A stretch of DNA of 64,000 nt, taken from Heterotrichella gracilis. Taxonomy: Eukaryota; Sar; Xanthophyceae; Tribonematales; Xanthonemataceae. This document shows positions 49,805 through 61,947 of the stretch, piece by piece. The position numbers and the translations under genes were made by a program. The stretch lies in the NCBI GenBank assembly GCA_032358255.1, contig JAULBX010019300.1:1-64000 (forward strand), read 5' to 3'. Numbering within the stretch: position 1 is the first letter of the stretch; every line of letters begins with the position of its first letter. The notes under the pieces were generated by a model that saw only the letters and a program-made list of their open reading frames with translations, was not told where the DNA came from and ran no database searches.

Positions 49805-50637
49805 GGTTACCAGGTCGTGTTCATAGCACGGGAGGCTCAATCAAGAAGCAACAGCCAGTGTGGGTGCACAAGCATGCATATAAAATGTGCATGCATGCAT
49901 CACTGTTTAAGCAGTGTCACTCCATCGCCGTCCGCTGTGGGTTCGTTGCAGGTCTGGAGTACGCCTATGCTTTACCGAATTAGGTTTCAAGGTGCTTATT
50001 GTAGGGAGTGAAACGGACCAAGTTGCAAACACCTAGGCTGAAACTTACAGGTGTAAGGTTTGCCAACAACCGACAAGTAACCGTACTGGAAACCGCCCAA
50101 TCCACCTTTGAGATAAATTATCACACCGAAAGGTTTAGTGGGTTGTCAAAATAACCGGAATAAGTACTTCAAAAGTTGTTAAAGGGTTGCTAGAATGCCC
50201 AGCAGGAACTTGAGTTTGCTTGCCAACATTCAACTTTAGTATGTGTGACAAACACCTTTGCTAAAGCCGATTGGCAGTGGTTTAAAGATGTAGTTCGCGT
50301 CGTCTGCACACTGTTTACCCCAGCTGTGCAGCTGCAACAAAGCGCATATGCGCCAGTTTGTGCATGCATGCAAACTCGGTTTATGCATGCATGCCCCACT
50401 ACCCTTGAAGTGACCCGTGTTCGACTCCGTTCACTACTCTTGCCGTCACTCCACTCCTTACCTCTTCACCATCTGCAGTCACACAACACAGCAGGCATAC
50501 AAGCCAGCTGCCCGTGCCTTCTAACTGGCCCTATCAGCCCCACCCAACCCAACCACCCCACGCAACAACAACACCTCAGGCAGGCAGAGAGTATCCAGTA
50601 ATAGACAGGCAGACATTAGCCAGCGGTCTCGGGTTCG
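49805..50637. promoter_or_regulatory. Divergent region between RAD1 and BUD23-like genes
   Basis: About 830 bases. GCATGC/TGCATGCA palindromic runs cluster at about 49870-49895 and 50360-50392. No open frame of note. Confidence 0.35.
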
Positions 50638-53600
50638 ATGCGGGCCGCTGGTACCAGGCCCGAGCGCAGCAAGGAGGCAGCCCAGTACTATGGCACGGAT
50701 GAGGCGCAGCGCTACACTGACAACGCCCACGTGACCAAAGTGCAGCAGGAGCTCACCGAGTGTGCACTGGAGCTGCTGGGAGGCCAGGTGAGGGTCCAGG
50801 ATTGTGTGTGATGGCTGCTGTTGATGAGATGTATGCCCACGCAACTGCACCCTTGGGCCATATGTGTACCTCACAAGGGTGCGGCAGTCCCGGGTGCAAG
50901 GGGTTTATCGGTAGTAACAACGGCACCTTAGCACCACAAGCAAAACACTGGCACTCGGGCGCAGCAAAACCCCTGCAATTATTTGTTTTTCAAAACCATT
51001 TTGTTTGAAATTCCTGCCCCGACAACCCCCACCGGCCATTCCCACAGGTGGACCATCGACTGGTGCTGGATCTGGGCTGTGGCTCAGGCCTCAGCTCGCA
51101 GGTGCTTGCCGCCAGACGCTGCCACGCGCTGTGCATGGATGTGAGCGCTGACATGCTGCAGATCGCCAGGCAAGACACGGGCATGAGGCAGGCAAGTGTG
51201 GTGCGCATTGGTGTGTATGTGAGTATGCGACCAGATGATGCGCATGCACTGCTGCATCCTGTGTGACCACTGGCATCCGATTCGTCTTTAGGGTGTAAAT
51301 GTCCAATCACTAGTCTTTACTGCGTAGTGGACCTGTGTCACTAGTGGCACTACATGCGGTACTAGTTAAGCCAGATGACCTCAGGCATGTTGCCAACGCA
51401 CTGTTAACCACCCATGTGCAGTACTGCGACTTTGTGCAATGCGACTTTGGCCAGGGCCTGCCGGTCAGGCAGGGGGCGTTTGACGCCGCAGTCAGCATCT
51501 CAGCCATACAGTGGCTCACGCACCATGCCAGGGCTGATGCGCCGGATGCCTTCTTCAGCTGCCTGCACAGCTGCCTGGTGCCTTGCCAGCTGGCAGTGCT
51601 GCAGCTGTACATGGAAGGTGGGGTGCGTGCAGAGTGTGCACGGCAGTCGTAAGTAGGGCTGCAAGTGGTGCTCGGTGGCCAATTGATTGTCAATTGGGTG
51701 ATCATATACAATTACAATCACAATACAATAATAAACAACAACAGCAAGGCACTTCCAGCACCCCTTATGCGCATGTTGTAAAACACCTCCTCCGGTGAAG
51801 GTGTGTTTATAAGGTGCTTACTCCTCCGCCGGTGAAGGTGTGCCCCCACGCGATTGCACACATCGCCAGCCCCACCCTTCCGTCCCGCCCGTGCAGACTC
51901 CCAGCAAGGCCAGACCCTGCTCCAGTCCGCCCGGCGCTGTGGATTTGCCACCTCAGCCACCTGCGTGGCCCTGCCGCACAGCAACCCTGCGCGCAAGCAC
52001 TTCATGTGCCTCCAGAAGGGCGGGGGTCAGGTGGTGCAGCCAGGGGGGAGCTGCCCACTGGCCTGGCCACTGGAAGGTGACTTGCGAACATATGGCTTTT
52101 TGGCCTTGAATTATTGGGAATTTTGTCCATTCAAGCAAGATCATATATGAGTTAAATATATATATAATACTGGCATTCTTTTCTTTTTTTGGGGATTAGT
52201 CTGTACTGATTGCATCATCATATTTGTTAGTACCAGTGAGATTCCATGTTGACCACTTGTTCATTTGCCTTGATCATGTGACCCCCCCTGCAGGCACATG
52301 CGCCAGCTGGTGGGTGCATCACGTGCTGGGGCCAAGGCGCATGGGAAAGAAAACCCTAGAGGGCCACCTCGCCAAGCTGTCAGAAACCCTACACAGAAAC
52401 CACATCAAGCTGGCGCGCCGCATGCTGCGGCTACTACAGTATGCCAAGCAGCACTCGGTCGCAAAATTACAGCCAGCTGGGGGGGGAGTTACACCTGCAG
52501 ATCAAACCGCTCCACAGCCACAGTCTAGGGTTTGCGCAGGCAATGGGACAGCACAGGCTACCGTTCCATGTCAGAATGCACCGCGGACACAGCCTGGGGT
52601 TTCAGCAGGTGACGGGGCGGTGCCGGAACCCTTGAGAGGGTTTACCCTCCGCCTGCAGCTGGTTCTGCAGGGCTCTGTACCCCAAGGGTTTTATTTATCG
52701 TGCTGCGCCCCCCTGGTGGTGGAAATCCTGCTGGCGCCAGGGGAGTATGCAGTAGAACAACCTGGGGACGGCAATGACCAGGCTGGGGGGGAGGAGCCTG
52801 GCTTGGAGGAGTACTGCGCATGTGTGGAGGGTGTATTGGGTGGCGAGATGCCGATATTACACGCGCAGGTGAGCTGACCCGTCCATGTGCATGTTGTGCA
52901 GTGATGTGTTCCTATGTCATATGTACTAGTGCCAGCATTGCCATAGGCTCCTGTATACTCAGGTGCGTGCATGTGCCCACCAGCTATGTGTCGCCCATTC
53001 CCTTTCAATAATTCCCTCTCATGACCTGTCCATTTTTGGCAGGTGGAGCGGCTGCAAGCAGCAGAGCCCAGCAGCAGCGCAACCCCGCATGGGCGCAAGA
53101 ACCGCCACCCCCATGCCGCCCACCTCCACCCGCTGTGCACATGCACATGCTCCTGCGGCACAGCATCGGCGGGGAGCCAAGATTTAATACCAGGGCTGGA
53201 GTGTGAAGGAAGGGACGGCGAGGATCCTGGCAGTGGCAGTGGGGTGGTGGTTTCTGCCTGCTGGCACCGACTGGCTGTGGAGAAGGCCGCCCCCATGCTG
53301 CTCCTGGAGGTGCACTTGGCACCGAGTCAACATATTGGGGGTCATGGTCCAGCTACTTGGAAATCGGCTGGTCCACAGCCAGCTGCCCAAACACCTACCA
53401 GTGGTTCAGAACGCCTGGCTCAGCTCCAAAGATGTGCCCAAGCGCGGAATTCAGAAGCTGGTGGACAAGCGCTTGCGGCAGCACCTGATGGTCCTGGCAA
53501 GGTGGGAATTGATCCCCAGATGGCACCCACAGCAACCATTATGGCAGCAGTGGGGGAAGCAATGAAGGGGTTGCGGGTCGCAATCGCAGCATTCAGCGCA

Positions 53601-53774
53601 CATGCGCTGGGCCCCTATGCAGTGCGCGTGGAGCTGAGAGGGGCTTGCTGTGGTTTATCGGTGCTGGGGCATTACAATGGCACGCAGGAGGTGGCGCTGC
53701 CCATGCTGCGGCAAGTGGTGGCTGACATGTGCCAGGCTCTGGGCAGCTCCATGCCTGACTGTAAGCAGCACTGA
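50638..53774 (+). CDS. BUD23-like SAM-dependent methyltransferase with long C-terminal extension, 658 aa
   Basis: BUD23/WBSCR22 methylates a guanine N7 in 18S rRNA with TRMT112. Six exons: 50638-50787, 51048-51191, 51422-51617, 51897-52076, 52294-52868 and 53043-53774. The N-terminal AAQYYGTDEAQRYTDNAHV matches the family's start; SAM motif I is VLDLGCGSGLS (residues 56-66); acidic CDFGQGLPV follows; the ISAIQWL motif is typical of BUD23. The usual Arg/Lys-rich C-terminal tail is not obvious; instead the frame runs on for about 430 residues through exons 5 and 6, opening with a basic helical part (KLARRMLRLLQYAK) and including two LLxEVxLAP-like segments. Intron 2 seems to use a GC donor at 51192. 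Exons 5-6 could also belong to a separate gene. Core call firm, extension moderate. Confidence 0.75.
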
Positions 53775-54659
53775 AGCTCAAAGAGCACTAGTAGTACCGT
53801 ATTGTTTACAATAGCATACAGTGATGCCACCGTGTTAATAGCACAGTTGCACACTGCAAAATCACTGTCACAAAGGACCACGTTGTGTCCCATGATGGAC
53901 AGATGATCTCCCCGGAGCACATTTTGTCGAGGTGCACCATGCCAAAGACTTGGCTCTAAACTCGCTGCAATGATCGCATTACATCAATTGATTTAGGGCC
54001 TAGACTCCCTGGGAGGGTGGGCCACCAGTTGCCGCAAATATATATAGAGCCCCACACCCACACCCACGGCTGTGGGCTTGTTACATGTCTCATTCCATGA
54101 AAATCCTCTCAGACTAAAACAAAGCTCCATGTGCTGCAAGTCCACAGCTAAGCTACCCCCTCCCCCCTGAATGCTAAGTTGACCATCCCCACCCACCCAC
54201 CCAACTCACCCCTGGCTTTGGGGTGGCAGATCCCTCAGCCAAAGCCGCAGCATGTGCTGACATGACCAACCCCCAACCTTGCGCATGGGCCATGTGGCCT
54301 GGCGCATGCGTAAATGGTTGATCCCAAGAACTATCACTGCTGTAGAACGTGCTGAAATAGTCACCCTTGCTACGCTCCCCACCCCCGTCAACATGGCACC
54401 ATTGGCCAGCTGATCCCAGTCATCACACAGGCCAATCCCAGTCAACCTGCCGCCGCCTCAAAACTTGCAACACAACCCGCCCCCATCAGCTTGTCATCGC
54501 ATGGCGCAACCCCAGCCACCATCCGCTGCCTTGATACTTGCTTGTCCAGCTGATCGCAGTCAGCGCTGGGCAACCCCAACCACCATCCACCGCCTCAGAA
54601 CTTGCTTCTCCAGCTGATCCCCAGTCAGCGCTGGCCAATCCCAGCCACCAGCCACCGCC
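53775..54659. other. Convergent gap with minisatellite
   Basis: No gene. The right half is made of tandem copies derived from the 3' end of the Iojap gene (see next entry). Confidence 0.5.
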
Positions 54660-54685
54660 TCAGAACTTGCTTGTCCAGCCCACCT
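54400..54685. repeat. Approximately 64-bp tandem repeat at the Iojap 3' end
   Basis: A unit containing CTTGCTTGTCCAGCTGATC, CAGTCAGCGCTGG, CAACCCCAACCACCA and CACCGCCTCAGAA occurs in at least three clear copies, with more decayed copies to the left. The rightmost copy includes the last coding bases and stop of the Iojap gene (TCAGAACTTGCTTGTCCAGC), so the terminal codons and stop have been duplicated downstream. Confidence 0.85.
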
Positions 54686-56662
54686 CCTTGTCCTGCTTGA
54701 GGAAGGGCAGGTCAACCTCCTCTGCTGTGGCGTAGAAGCCCTCAATGTCGTAGTACTCGCGCTGCTCCGCTGTCAGAACGTGCACAATCACGCCGCCGAA
54801 ATCCAGGCACTCCCACACACCCCTGCAGAAGTGGGACAAGGCACGTGAGTGGGGCGCTGCGTGCTGTGCTGCATAGGATTGAAAAGGCGTGCGATGTGAC
54901 GGGTTCCGGTTTGTGCAGATCCGTGGATGTGTGCTTGGATTGGTGTTTTTGTGCGTCGCCAAGTGTCGGGCAGGGTCACTGTGGTGGATTATGCAGCTGC
55001 AATTTACAGTGTGAGGGTGTGTGCGATGTAAGAAGCAAAGCCAGGGGTGCATCTGAAATGTCATGCAGAGGGCGGGTGTCACATCGTGCGCTGCAATGGT
55101 GCTGATCCTGGTCGTTGCCCTGCCTAAAGCATAAGCCCCGAACCAACGCCATGCAAGCGGTGCAGCAAATTGCACTGCAGCACAGTGCTGTGCCCCACAG
55201 CCCAGTGGAATGAATTCGCAACGAACAGAAGCGTGAACTGCTAGGGTTTAGGGTTTAGGGTTTTGAGGGTGTCCCACTCACTTCCCAGGGGAGGTGCCCA
55301 TGGCCGTCCTGTCCCACCGCTCCGCGGCTTCCTTGCCCATCCTGGCAAGCATGGCCAGCAGCTGGGGCCGTGAGAACACGCTGACAAACACCATGTAGCT
55401 GGTCCAGTACACCAGGGGGGCCACGTCGAGCACCATGATTTCCTCCCCTTTGGTTTCGTCAGCCACCTTGGCCAGGGCGATGGCAAACTCGCGGTCCACG
55501 TCGGGGCCGCTGTCTTCTGCGAGGGATTCTTCGTCGATGTTGAAACGTACCGGGAGCTCCTGTGTGGGAGGGGGGTGGGGCAAGGTGAGCAGGGGGGCGC
55601 CTGCCTCCAGTTGGGGTGGGGCCATGGTGGCGGTCAGCTGTGCATAGTGGGCGCCACAGTTAAAACCACGTGCAGCTCCGCTGAATGGGCCATGCTTCTG
55701 GTTACTATGGTTTGTGTAGGTCGTAGTGTGGACGTGGGCATGAGGGCGGTGTGCGCTGAGGGGGTGAGCATGGCGTACTGGCTTAGGGTTCTGTAGGGTT
55801 GGGCTAGGGGCGTACAATCCCCTCGTCGTCGTCGTCCTCGTCAACATACGCGGCACTCTCCACAGCTGCTGCACGCTGCTGCACCCTGCTCCACGCTCCG
55901 TGGAGGGGCTTGGGAGCACCCTGCACAATAAAACACCACTGGTGAGCCATGCCACTGGTCAGGCATGCCAAGGCATGGGAGTGCGCTGATGGGGTGCGCT
56001 GGTGCTCAGGTTGTGCAGTACCTTGCATATTCCGGTACAACCTACTACAAAGTGACGGTCATACGTTATACGTGGATACTGATTACAGGAGGGAGCAGGC
56101 ACCACGCATGCATGCATTGTTGTTACCTACCCTTTGCACCACTGACTGGCCAGTCCATCGCCCACTTGGCCCATGCAGGAGCCTGCGACTGCTTGAGGCT
56201 GCTTGTGAGCTCCCAACTCCCCTGACTGCTGACGTATGCATTGCAAAGGTTGTGTGTTTCCACTGAGGTTATGTGGCGGTGTTGTCACCACAAGGCAACC
56301 CAGACTCCGCGAGCAACAGATAGGAGCTGACAAGCGATACCGCTTAAGTGTGTAGCCAGGGACACCTAACTAGGTTTTAGAATAAACAACTAGCAGCTCT
56401 GATAGTCCCAAAAGAGTCACGTTACCAGCAGCCGTATTGCGTGGTGCCCAGAAAAACGATGCCGGTGGCCACCGTACAGTAATGCGCACGAAGAGACAAC
56501 GTGTGGAATGCAACAGCAGCGTTGAGTGAGAAAGGAAGCCAGCTTCGGTACAAACTGTCGAGAATGGAGCCATCTGTGGCTAGAAAAGTGCTGCCAGGAT
56601 GCCGCCAAGTTAAAAGGTGGGCTCCACCTACAGGGGCGGCCGGTGGCCTTCAGGTTTTCCAT
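54660..56662 (-). CDS. Ribosomal silencing factor RsfS / Iojap, organelle-targeted, 260 aa
   Basis: RsfS proteins bind uL14 of the large ribosomal subunit and block premature subunit joining; plant relatives act in plastids or mitochondria. Four exons: 56662-56426, 55920-55816, 55559-55282 and 54822-54660. The first 79 residues are Arg/His/Ser/Cys-rich and low in acids, as in an organelle transit peptide. An acidic DEDDDDEG linker follows. The RsfS domain begins near residue 135 (FAIALAKVADETKGEEIMVLDVAPL), with SYMVFVSVFSRPQL and the diagnostic FGGVIVHVLTAEQREYYDIEGFY near the end. The first exon was chosen because its phase fits and it supplies the only suitable ATG; an overlapping frame starts at 56573 but does not join. 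Head-to-head with the RING gene. Confidence 0.85.
55243..55270. repeat. TTTAGGG repeats in Iojap intron 3
   Basis: Two to three TTTAGGG units lie within about 15 bases of the exon 3 donor side. Confidence 0.7.
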
Positions 56663-57068
56663 GTCGAAGAACGCCTAAAATTGGACACAACCTTGCTATG
56701 CGCCCCAGAACTTGTGCTGTCAATTGTGACTTTGACGTATTTCTACAACCAGCTTGTGTCAGCGGAACTTTATCGCTGGAATAACCCCCATCTCGGTGAC
56801 AAGGGATTGGTGGGAATCCCCACACCCGGGTGTGCTCCGGGTGAATCGGGGTTCGCCTGTTGTGCAACCCTTGCAAGTTGCTTTGGATTGTAGTATACCA
56901 GCCAGATGTAGGCGTTGGACTTCCTTCACTCGCTTACATTAAAAGATAGGGACGCCTGTTCCACCACACAGCTCAAACGTTGCGGTTTTACCTTCCGCTG
57001 CAAAAGGTTGGCTATCTGTCACACAAAACGTACTGGAGGAGCTGTGACTAGAAACCACTGCTGCAACC
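56663..57068. promoter_or_regulatory. Divergent promoter region, Iojap / RING ligase
   Basis: About 406 bases between start codons. A short GGTGACA...CACACCCGGGTGTG palindromic patch lies at about 56796-56833. No gene. Confidence 0.4.
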
Positions 57069-60000
57069 ATGCCGCCTTCAGCACGCGTTGCCTCTCTTTT
57101 TTGCTTGGTAGCTTCCCTAGCAGTGTCCAGCGTGTTGGGGGCAATTCCACAAACTCGGCCAGGAAAAGCCTGGATACCCAATACAGCTATACCAACAGGG
57201 GTTCATGGTGTTCAGTCCACGGGCCAGGCAGGCTCTGGGAACAGCTCCCAAATCTACGACACAACAGATGTTGGTAAGTGTGGGAAAACTGCATGCCACC
57301 CTGCTTGACAAACCCTGCTGCCTGCCAACCCCTCCTTATCACGGAATTGCTCTTATCATGCTGGTGTGCTTTCAACAGGTGATACAGGTTTGGTGCAACT
57401 GCGGTTGTGCGAGTGTGAGAGGGGGAACGGCCCTCCCAACGGCCTCTCCTGCGACAAGGAGGGCTGGTTTGTATCTTCCTTCGAGTATGTGGGCTCCTGG
57501 GTAAGACATCTATCGCTTCTGACACTCCCTGTCCTTGCTGTTGCTATGGTGGCACCTCTAGCCCCTCATTTTTCTAACAGCACGTTGACTGCCCTTTGTT
57601 GCTTTGCAGCTGACAGGAGGGGGATTGGTCCCCTTGTCCCACGCCATTTGCTGCCGCCCCTGCTTGCCAGCCGAGCTCCCACCCCCACTGGCAGAGGTTG
57701 TGGGCGCAGATAACAAGCCCATAGCGCTGCTCAGCTACGGCTGCCACCCATCCATAAACCCACTGCCCCAAAAGCTGCACTGCGAGTTTTCAGGGGGCAA
57801 CATGGTCCAAGGGTTTTCAGACGCGCTGGCGGTCAGCGCAACCCTGGACAAGTACTATCCAGTGGAGGCGGTGGACTGCTGCACGCCATCCCTGCTGCTT
57901 GCTTCCGGCGATGCGGTACAGCTGGAGCGGTGCGACTGCGTGATGTCCAGGGATGTCAACTGCGGGGGCACCAGCACGCACCGCGTCCTGTATGGCTTCA
58001 GCCAGTTCAGGTAGGGAGGCACTCTAGGAGGATCTTTACACCCCTTGTACGTACATTGCTTATCCAAGTAAACCTGGTTGCAGCACCAGCTGCTGCAGGC
58101 CCCTTCCTTGAGTCCGATAATTCAACTGGTGTCGTATTGTTTGTTTAGGGTCGGCCGGGGCGGTTCCCTGGTGCCTGTGGCTCCAGCCCAGTGTTGCAAG
58201 ATCTGCCTTCCCCCAAAGCTGCCCCCTGTGCAAACCTGCCTGGGCCTGAACAACTGCCACGGCAACGGCTACTGCCACATGGGCGATTGCCAGTGCTTTG
58301 ATGGCTGGCTGGGCTCGGACTGCTCGCAGAAGGTAGGGTTTAGGGTTCAGGGTTGGAACCACAGGTTTAGGGTTTAGGGCCTGACACTAGTGCATGATTG
58401 GAGGAGACGCAGTGGAGTACTGCACCGCCGCGAAATGCCGCACCTTGCATTGTCCCCCGGCCAAATTCCACTATGTTTGCCGATTAGTCACCATGCGTCG
58501 CCTCAAGCCTGTGGGTAGTTTAGATGTATGTGGTCCAACAGTACAGCCAGATATCGGTCAGTCTGCACAGCTTGCATACCTGCTCTGCGTTGGGCAGGCC
58601 GTACACCATGTATAACCGTAAAACAACTACATCCTTAGCAGCATGTGAGATCACCATTGCCAGCGGCACCCACTCCTCGCTGTGTGTGTGCCAGGATGGC
58701 GGCGGCAACGACACCCTTCCCCAGTGGCTGCTGTCCCTCATCATCCTGGCATCAACCGCCACGCTCTGCCTGCTGCTGTTCATCGTTGGGCGGATCATGC
58801 GCATCTACCGCGACAACATCATAGGTAAGAGCATGCGCAGCCTGCAGCGCACCTCTTTATGCCTGGGCGGTCATGGCAGCAGGGCCTGTCAGTGGAGGCA
58901 ATGGGGTCAGTTGCGGGCAGGAGGCGTCCAATCCTCTTGGGAAGCCTCACCACATTTGTCTTGCAGGGTGTGGTTGACAACATGCGATGCGGATGCAAAA
59001 TACCGCTGTGGGCAAACATGCTTGTTCTGAAGAGTGCATGGACCCACCTGCATGCGCTTTGCACCCACCTAGTACTTCCGCATGCGGCCGCAATCATGCT
59101 TGCAATAAGGGCGCTCATGCTTTCCATGGTACCATACCTCTGCATTTGTTTTAATTGCTAGTGGTTGGTCTTTGCCTGCTGATCGTGTGTTGGTTTGCCT
59201 TTGTTTCAGCTGACAACGAGGGCCAGCAGCTGACTGAGCCGCTGCTGCTGCGGATTGACGGTGACGAGGGCAGTGTGGGTAGCGAGGACACGACTGATGA
59301 TGAAGATGAATGCAATGCGGATGATGAGCCGGCAGGTGAGGCCCTCCTGTGGTCAAGTCCAGGATCACATGTGCTTCTAAATGTACCATTGCAAATGCGA
59401 GTACAATTCAGAAGAGCAGGAAAGGTTATATAAATTAATCTATATGCAAAATGGCAATGACGTGTGTTACACATGCCCTGTGTACTGTATGGAGTCTTGC
59501 TGCTGGATTCATCTGCATGCATTGCTCATATGCCAATTTGTCAAGATGCACCCACACCCACATCGCCAAGGAGTGCCGCCGTATGGATACTCATAGCACA
59601 TGGCACCTGATTGCACTTGCGCCAAAACACGCCGCCCAAAGTCACACTCAGAGCTGCTGGAGGAAGGCCAGTATGTGGGCTGTGGATGCACAAGTCCATC
59701 ATGCATGCCCCACGCTTACCATTCTATCTGGTAAGGTGGCTGACTCCCTGGTCGCTGGTGCAGGGTTACAATATGAGATGCCTCGGCGGGGCCCTACCCT
59801 GAGCCCACCCAATGCAGAGGCTGCTGTTGCTCCAGGGCCAGGCGGTGCTGCTGTGGTGGAGGGGACGGTGCGGCATGGGGTGGCGTATCAGGAGGTGCGC
59901 TAAGCCGGTCGCCTGCTTGTTGCTGTGAAATTGGCGCTGATGGATTCTGCACCATGCTATGTTTCCACCACCTTGAAAAGAAAGGAAAGCAAATCAAGGA

Positions 60001-60728
60001 CACGAATAATGTGGCACAGCATGTATGCACAGCCCCATTACCACCCTGCATACTTTATTTCACACCAAGGACGTATTACCTCCTGGACTAAACTTGAATG
60101 TGACAACCTGCATCACACTTGGTTGTATCGATGCTACTTATGCTTCTATACATTGTGGTGGCAAATGGAGTTTTGGTTCCCCTTGGCGATCACAGCATCT
60201 GCGACCACATCAAGCTGTCTTTGCCCAACACATCGCGTGGCAAGCGTCAGCTTAATGCATGGTGTCAGACTCTGCAGAATGCATGGAGCTCTCATATTTC
60301 CATGCTAATCATTGCAAGTGGCATGGGTGCAGGCCATGGGCAGCGGGCCAGCGCCGACCGGGGCAGAATCACACGCGATTGAGGGACACGTGTCCGACGG
60401 GGAGGAAACAGAGGTTGACAGCGGCAGTGATGACGAGATCCAGGAGGTGCAGCCGCCATCGGGGCTGCGCAGCCCCCCTCCCCTGCCCGAAGGCGAGCAC
60501 CCCCTTGACAAGGAGGAGGGCGCCAAGGAGGATGAGGAGGCGCGGGAGGAGGGGGATGGGCTGCTGACTGCGGTGGACTGCAGCGTGTGCATGTGCCGCC
60601 CCGTGCAGGTGGTGGTCATCCCCTGCGGCCACGCGTGCATGTGCCGCAGGTGCAGCAGGCGGCTCAGCAGGTGCCCCATCTGCCGCAAGGAAATTGTGCG
60701 GCGACAGCGCCTGTACCTGGGCGGGTGA
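57069..60728 (+). CDS. Membrane-anchored RING-type E3 ubiquitin ligase with EGF-like ectodomain, 564 aa
   Basis: Predicted type I membrane ubiquitin ligase of the secretory or plasma membrane. Eight exons: 57069-57273, 57379-57500, 57610-58010, 58149-58332, 58695-58824, 59210-59335, 59764-59894 and 60333-60728. In order: a signal peptide (residues 1-24, LFCLVASLAVSSVLG), a Cys-rich luminal domain, an EGF-like module (CHGNGYCHMGDCQCFDGWLG, about 278-298), a transmembrane helix (WLLSLIILASTATLCLLLFI, about 314-335), an acidic linker, and a C-terminal C3HC4 RING (CSVC, CGHACMCRRC, CPIC; residues about 516-550). The closely spaced CGHACxCxxC resembles MUL1-like RINGs. Substrates unknown. The joined phases are consistent across all introns; exon 7 is the least conserved. 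Confidence 0.85.
58330..58382. repeat. TTTAGGG repeats in RING-gene intron 4
   Basis: Units of TTTAGGG, TCAGGG and GTTTAGGG follow directly after the exon 4 donor. Confidence 0.75.
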
Positions 60729-61947
60729 AAGCAGCAGGGTGTGCACTTGCGTCTGCCAGCTCTGTGACAGCCTTGAGTGCTATGTACTTGTCTGCTTGTC
60801 CAAGTACCTATTGCTTTGCGCACAGACTTTTGCTTTTCCCCTGTAGCTTTGGGTATGCTACATGGTGTTGCTGCTGGGAGCCTTGTGGTTCTATCCTGTT
60901 GCAACAGCTGCTACCACTGCGCGTGCCTGCCTATCTCAGTGCTTAATGACCAGTCCCTCTCTTTTGTACAATATTTGTATACAATGCGTTTCCTGACTTC
61001 AGTGCAGTGCAAGATGTCACACTGGTGTTGTTCGGCCTGCCATGATTCAGTGTTACTAGGCCAGTAGCGCTGTGGGAGTGGCAGTGGGTAGGGCGGTTGG
61101 ATACCGTTGTCTACCAGGCTGTGCACTTCTGAGTGCACATGATCATGCCAGATCTGTGGTTCTCTTTCTGTTTCGTTCACAATGGTGTCATTTGCTTAGC
61201 TTTTCCCGCGTTCCCTGGCCTGCCACGATGCTACGGCCTACATGTACATGTGTAACTCCGCATCAGATAGCATTGCTGTGCGTCCCCTTCCAGAAAGGAC
61301 CTTTTTTCTTTCTTTTTGTCCTGCCACATTGCCAGTAACCTGTCACTGTGACGGCGCCTTGGCCAGATAAGCAAGGTGAACAAGTTGTACAAAATTAATG
61401 ATATCATTTTATATAGTACAATTATTGCAACCAATCTGAATGAGCAACTAGCAGGCCTGCAGCAGCTGAGGAAGGTATCGCGCGCCAGTGCCGCCCATCT
61501 CCGACGGCCGGTACTTGCTGCGGGTCCTATGTTATAAACAAAAAATAGCTGCTCAGTGAGAGCCTAGGCCATGGCGCCTAAGGCTTACATCTCGCTCAAC
61601 GATGCAATTGGCCCAGGCCAGACTCTGTGCGCCAGCCTGGCAGTGATCACTGACAGTGCATTTATTTTTTACCATCATAATGCTATAAAATCAGATTCCA
61701 GGCTGGGATTTAATTTCCTGATACGAATTCTCATAAGGAATTATTTCAGACTGCATGCACGATTTGCATGGCAAAGGAGGGGTCACCACATGAACACGCC
61801 ATATCGATGAGGAGTAATAGATAGAAACAAAGTCCTCAAGGAGCATCAAGTACAAAAAGACTAGCTGGCTGGCAATGTCAACGGTCAGTTGGCTTGGTGG
61901 TCTGTATTCTGTACTTGCAGGCTGCACAATGCTTCCAAAGTTTTAGC
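60729..61947. other. Convergent gap between RING and RWA genes
   Basis: About 1.2 kb of presumed 3' UTRs. It contains a short copy of the dispersed repeat (61273-61300) and no supported gene. Confidence 0.4.
61273..61300 (+). repeat. Dispersed repeat, short copy D
   Basis: The terminal motif GCTGTGCGTCCCCTTCCAG is followed by a T-rich run, like copies A-C. Confidence 0.4.

Noticed and set aside
50600-50660. GGTTCGA box suggesting a tRNA
   Set aside because: No acceptor stem or anticodon arm can be folded around it; it lies at the BUD23-like start codon.
53203-53565. Alternative frame within BUD23-like exon 6
   Set aside because: It overlaps the longer frame that joins exon 5 in phase and has no recognisable domain.
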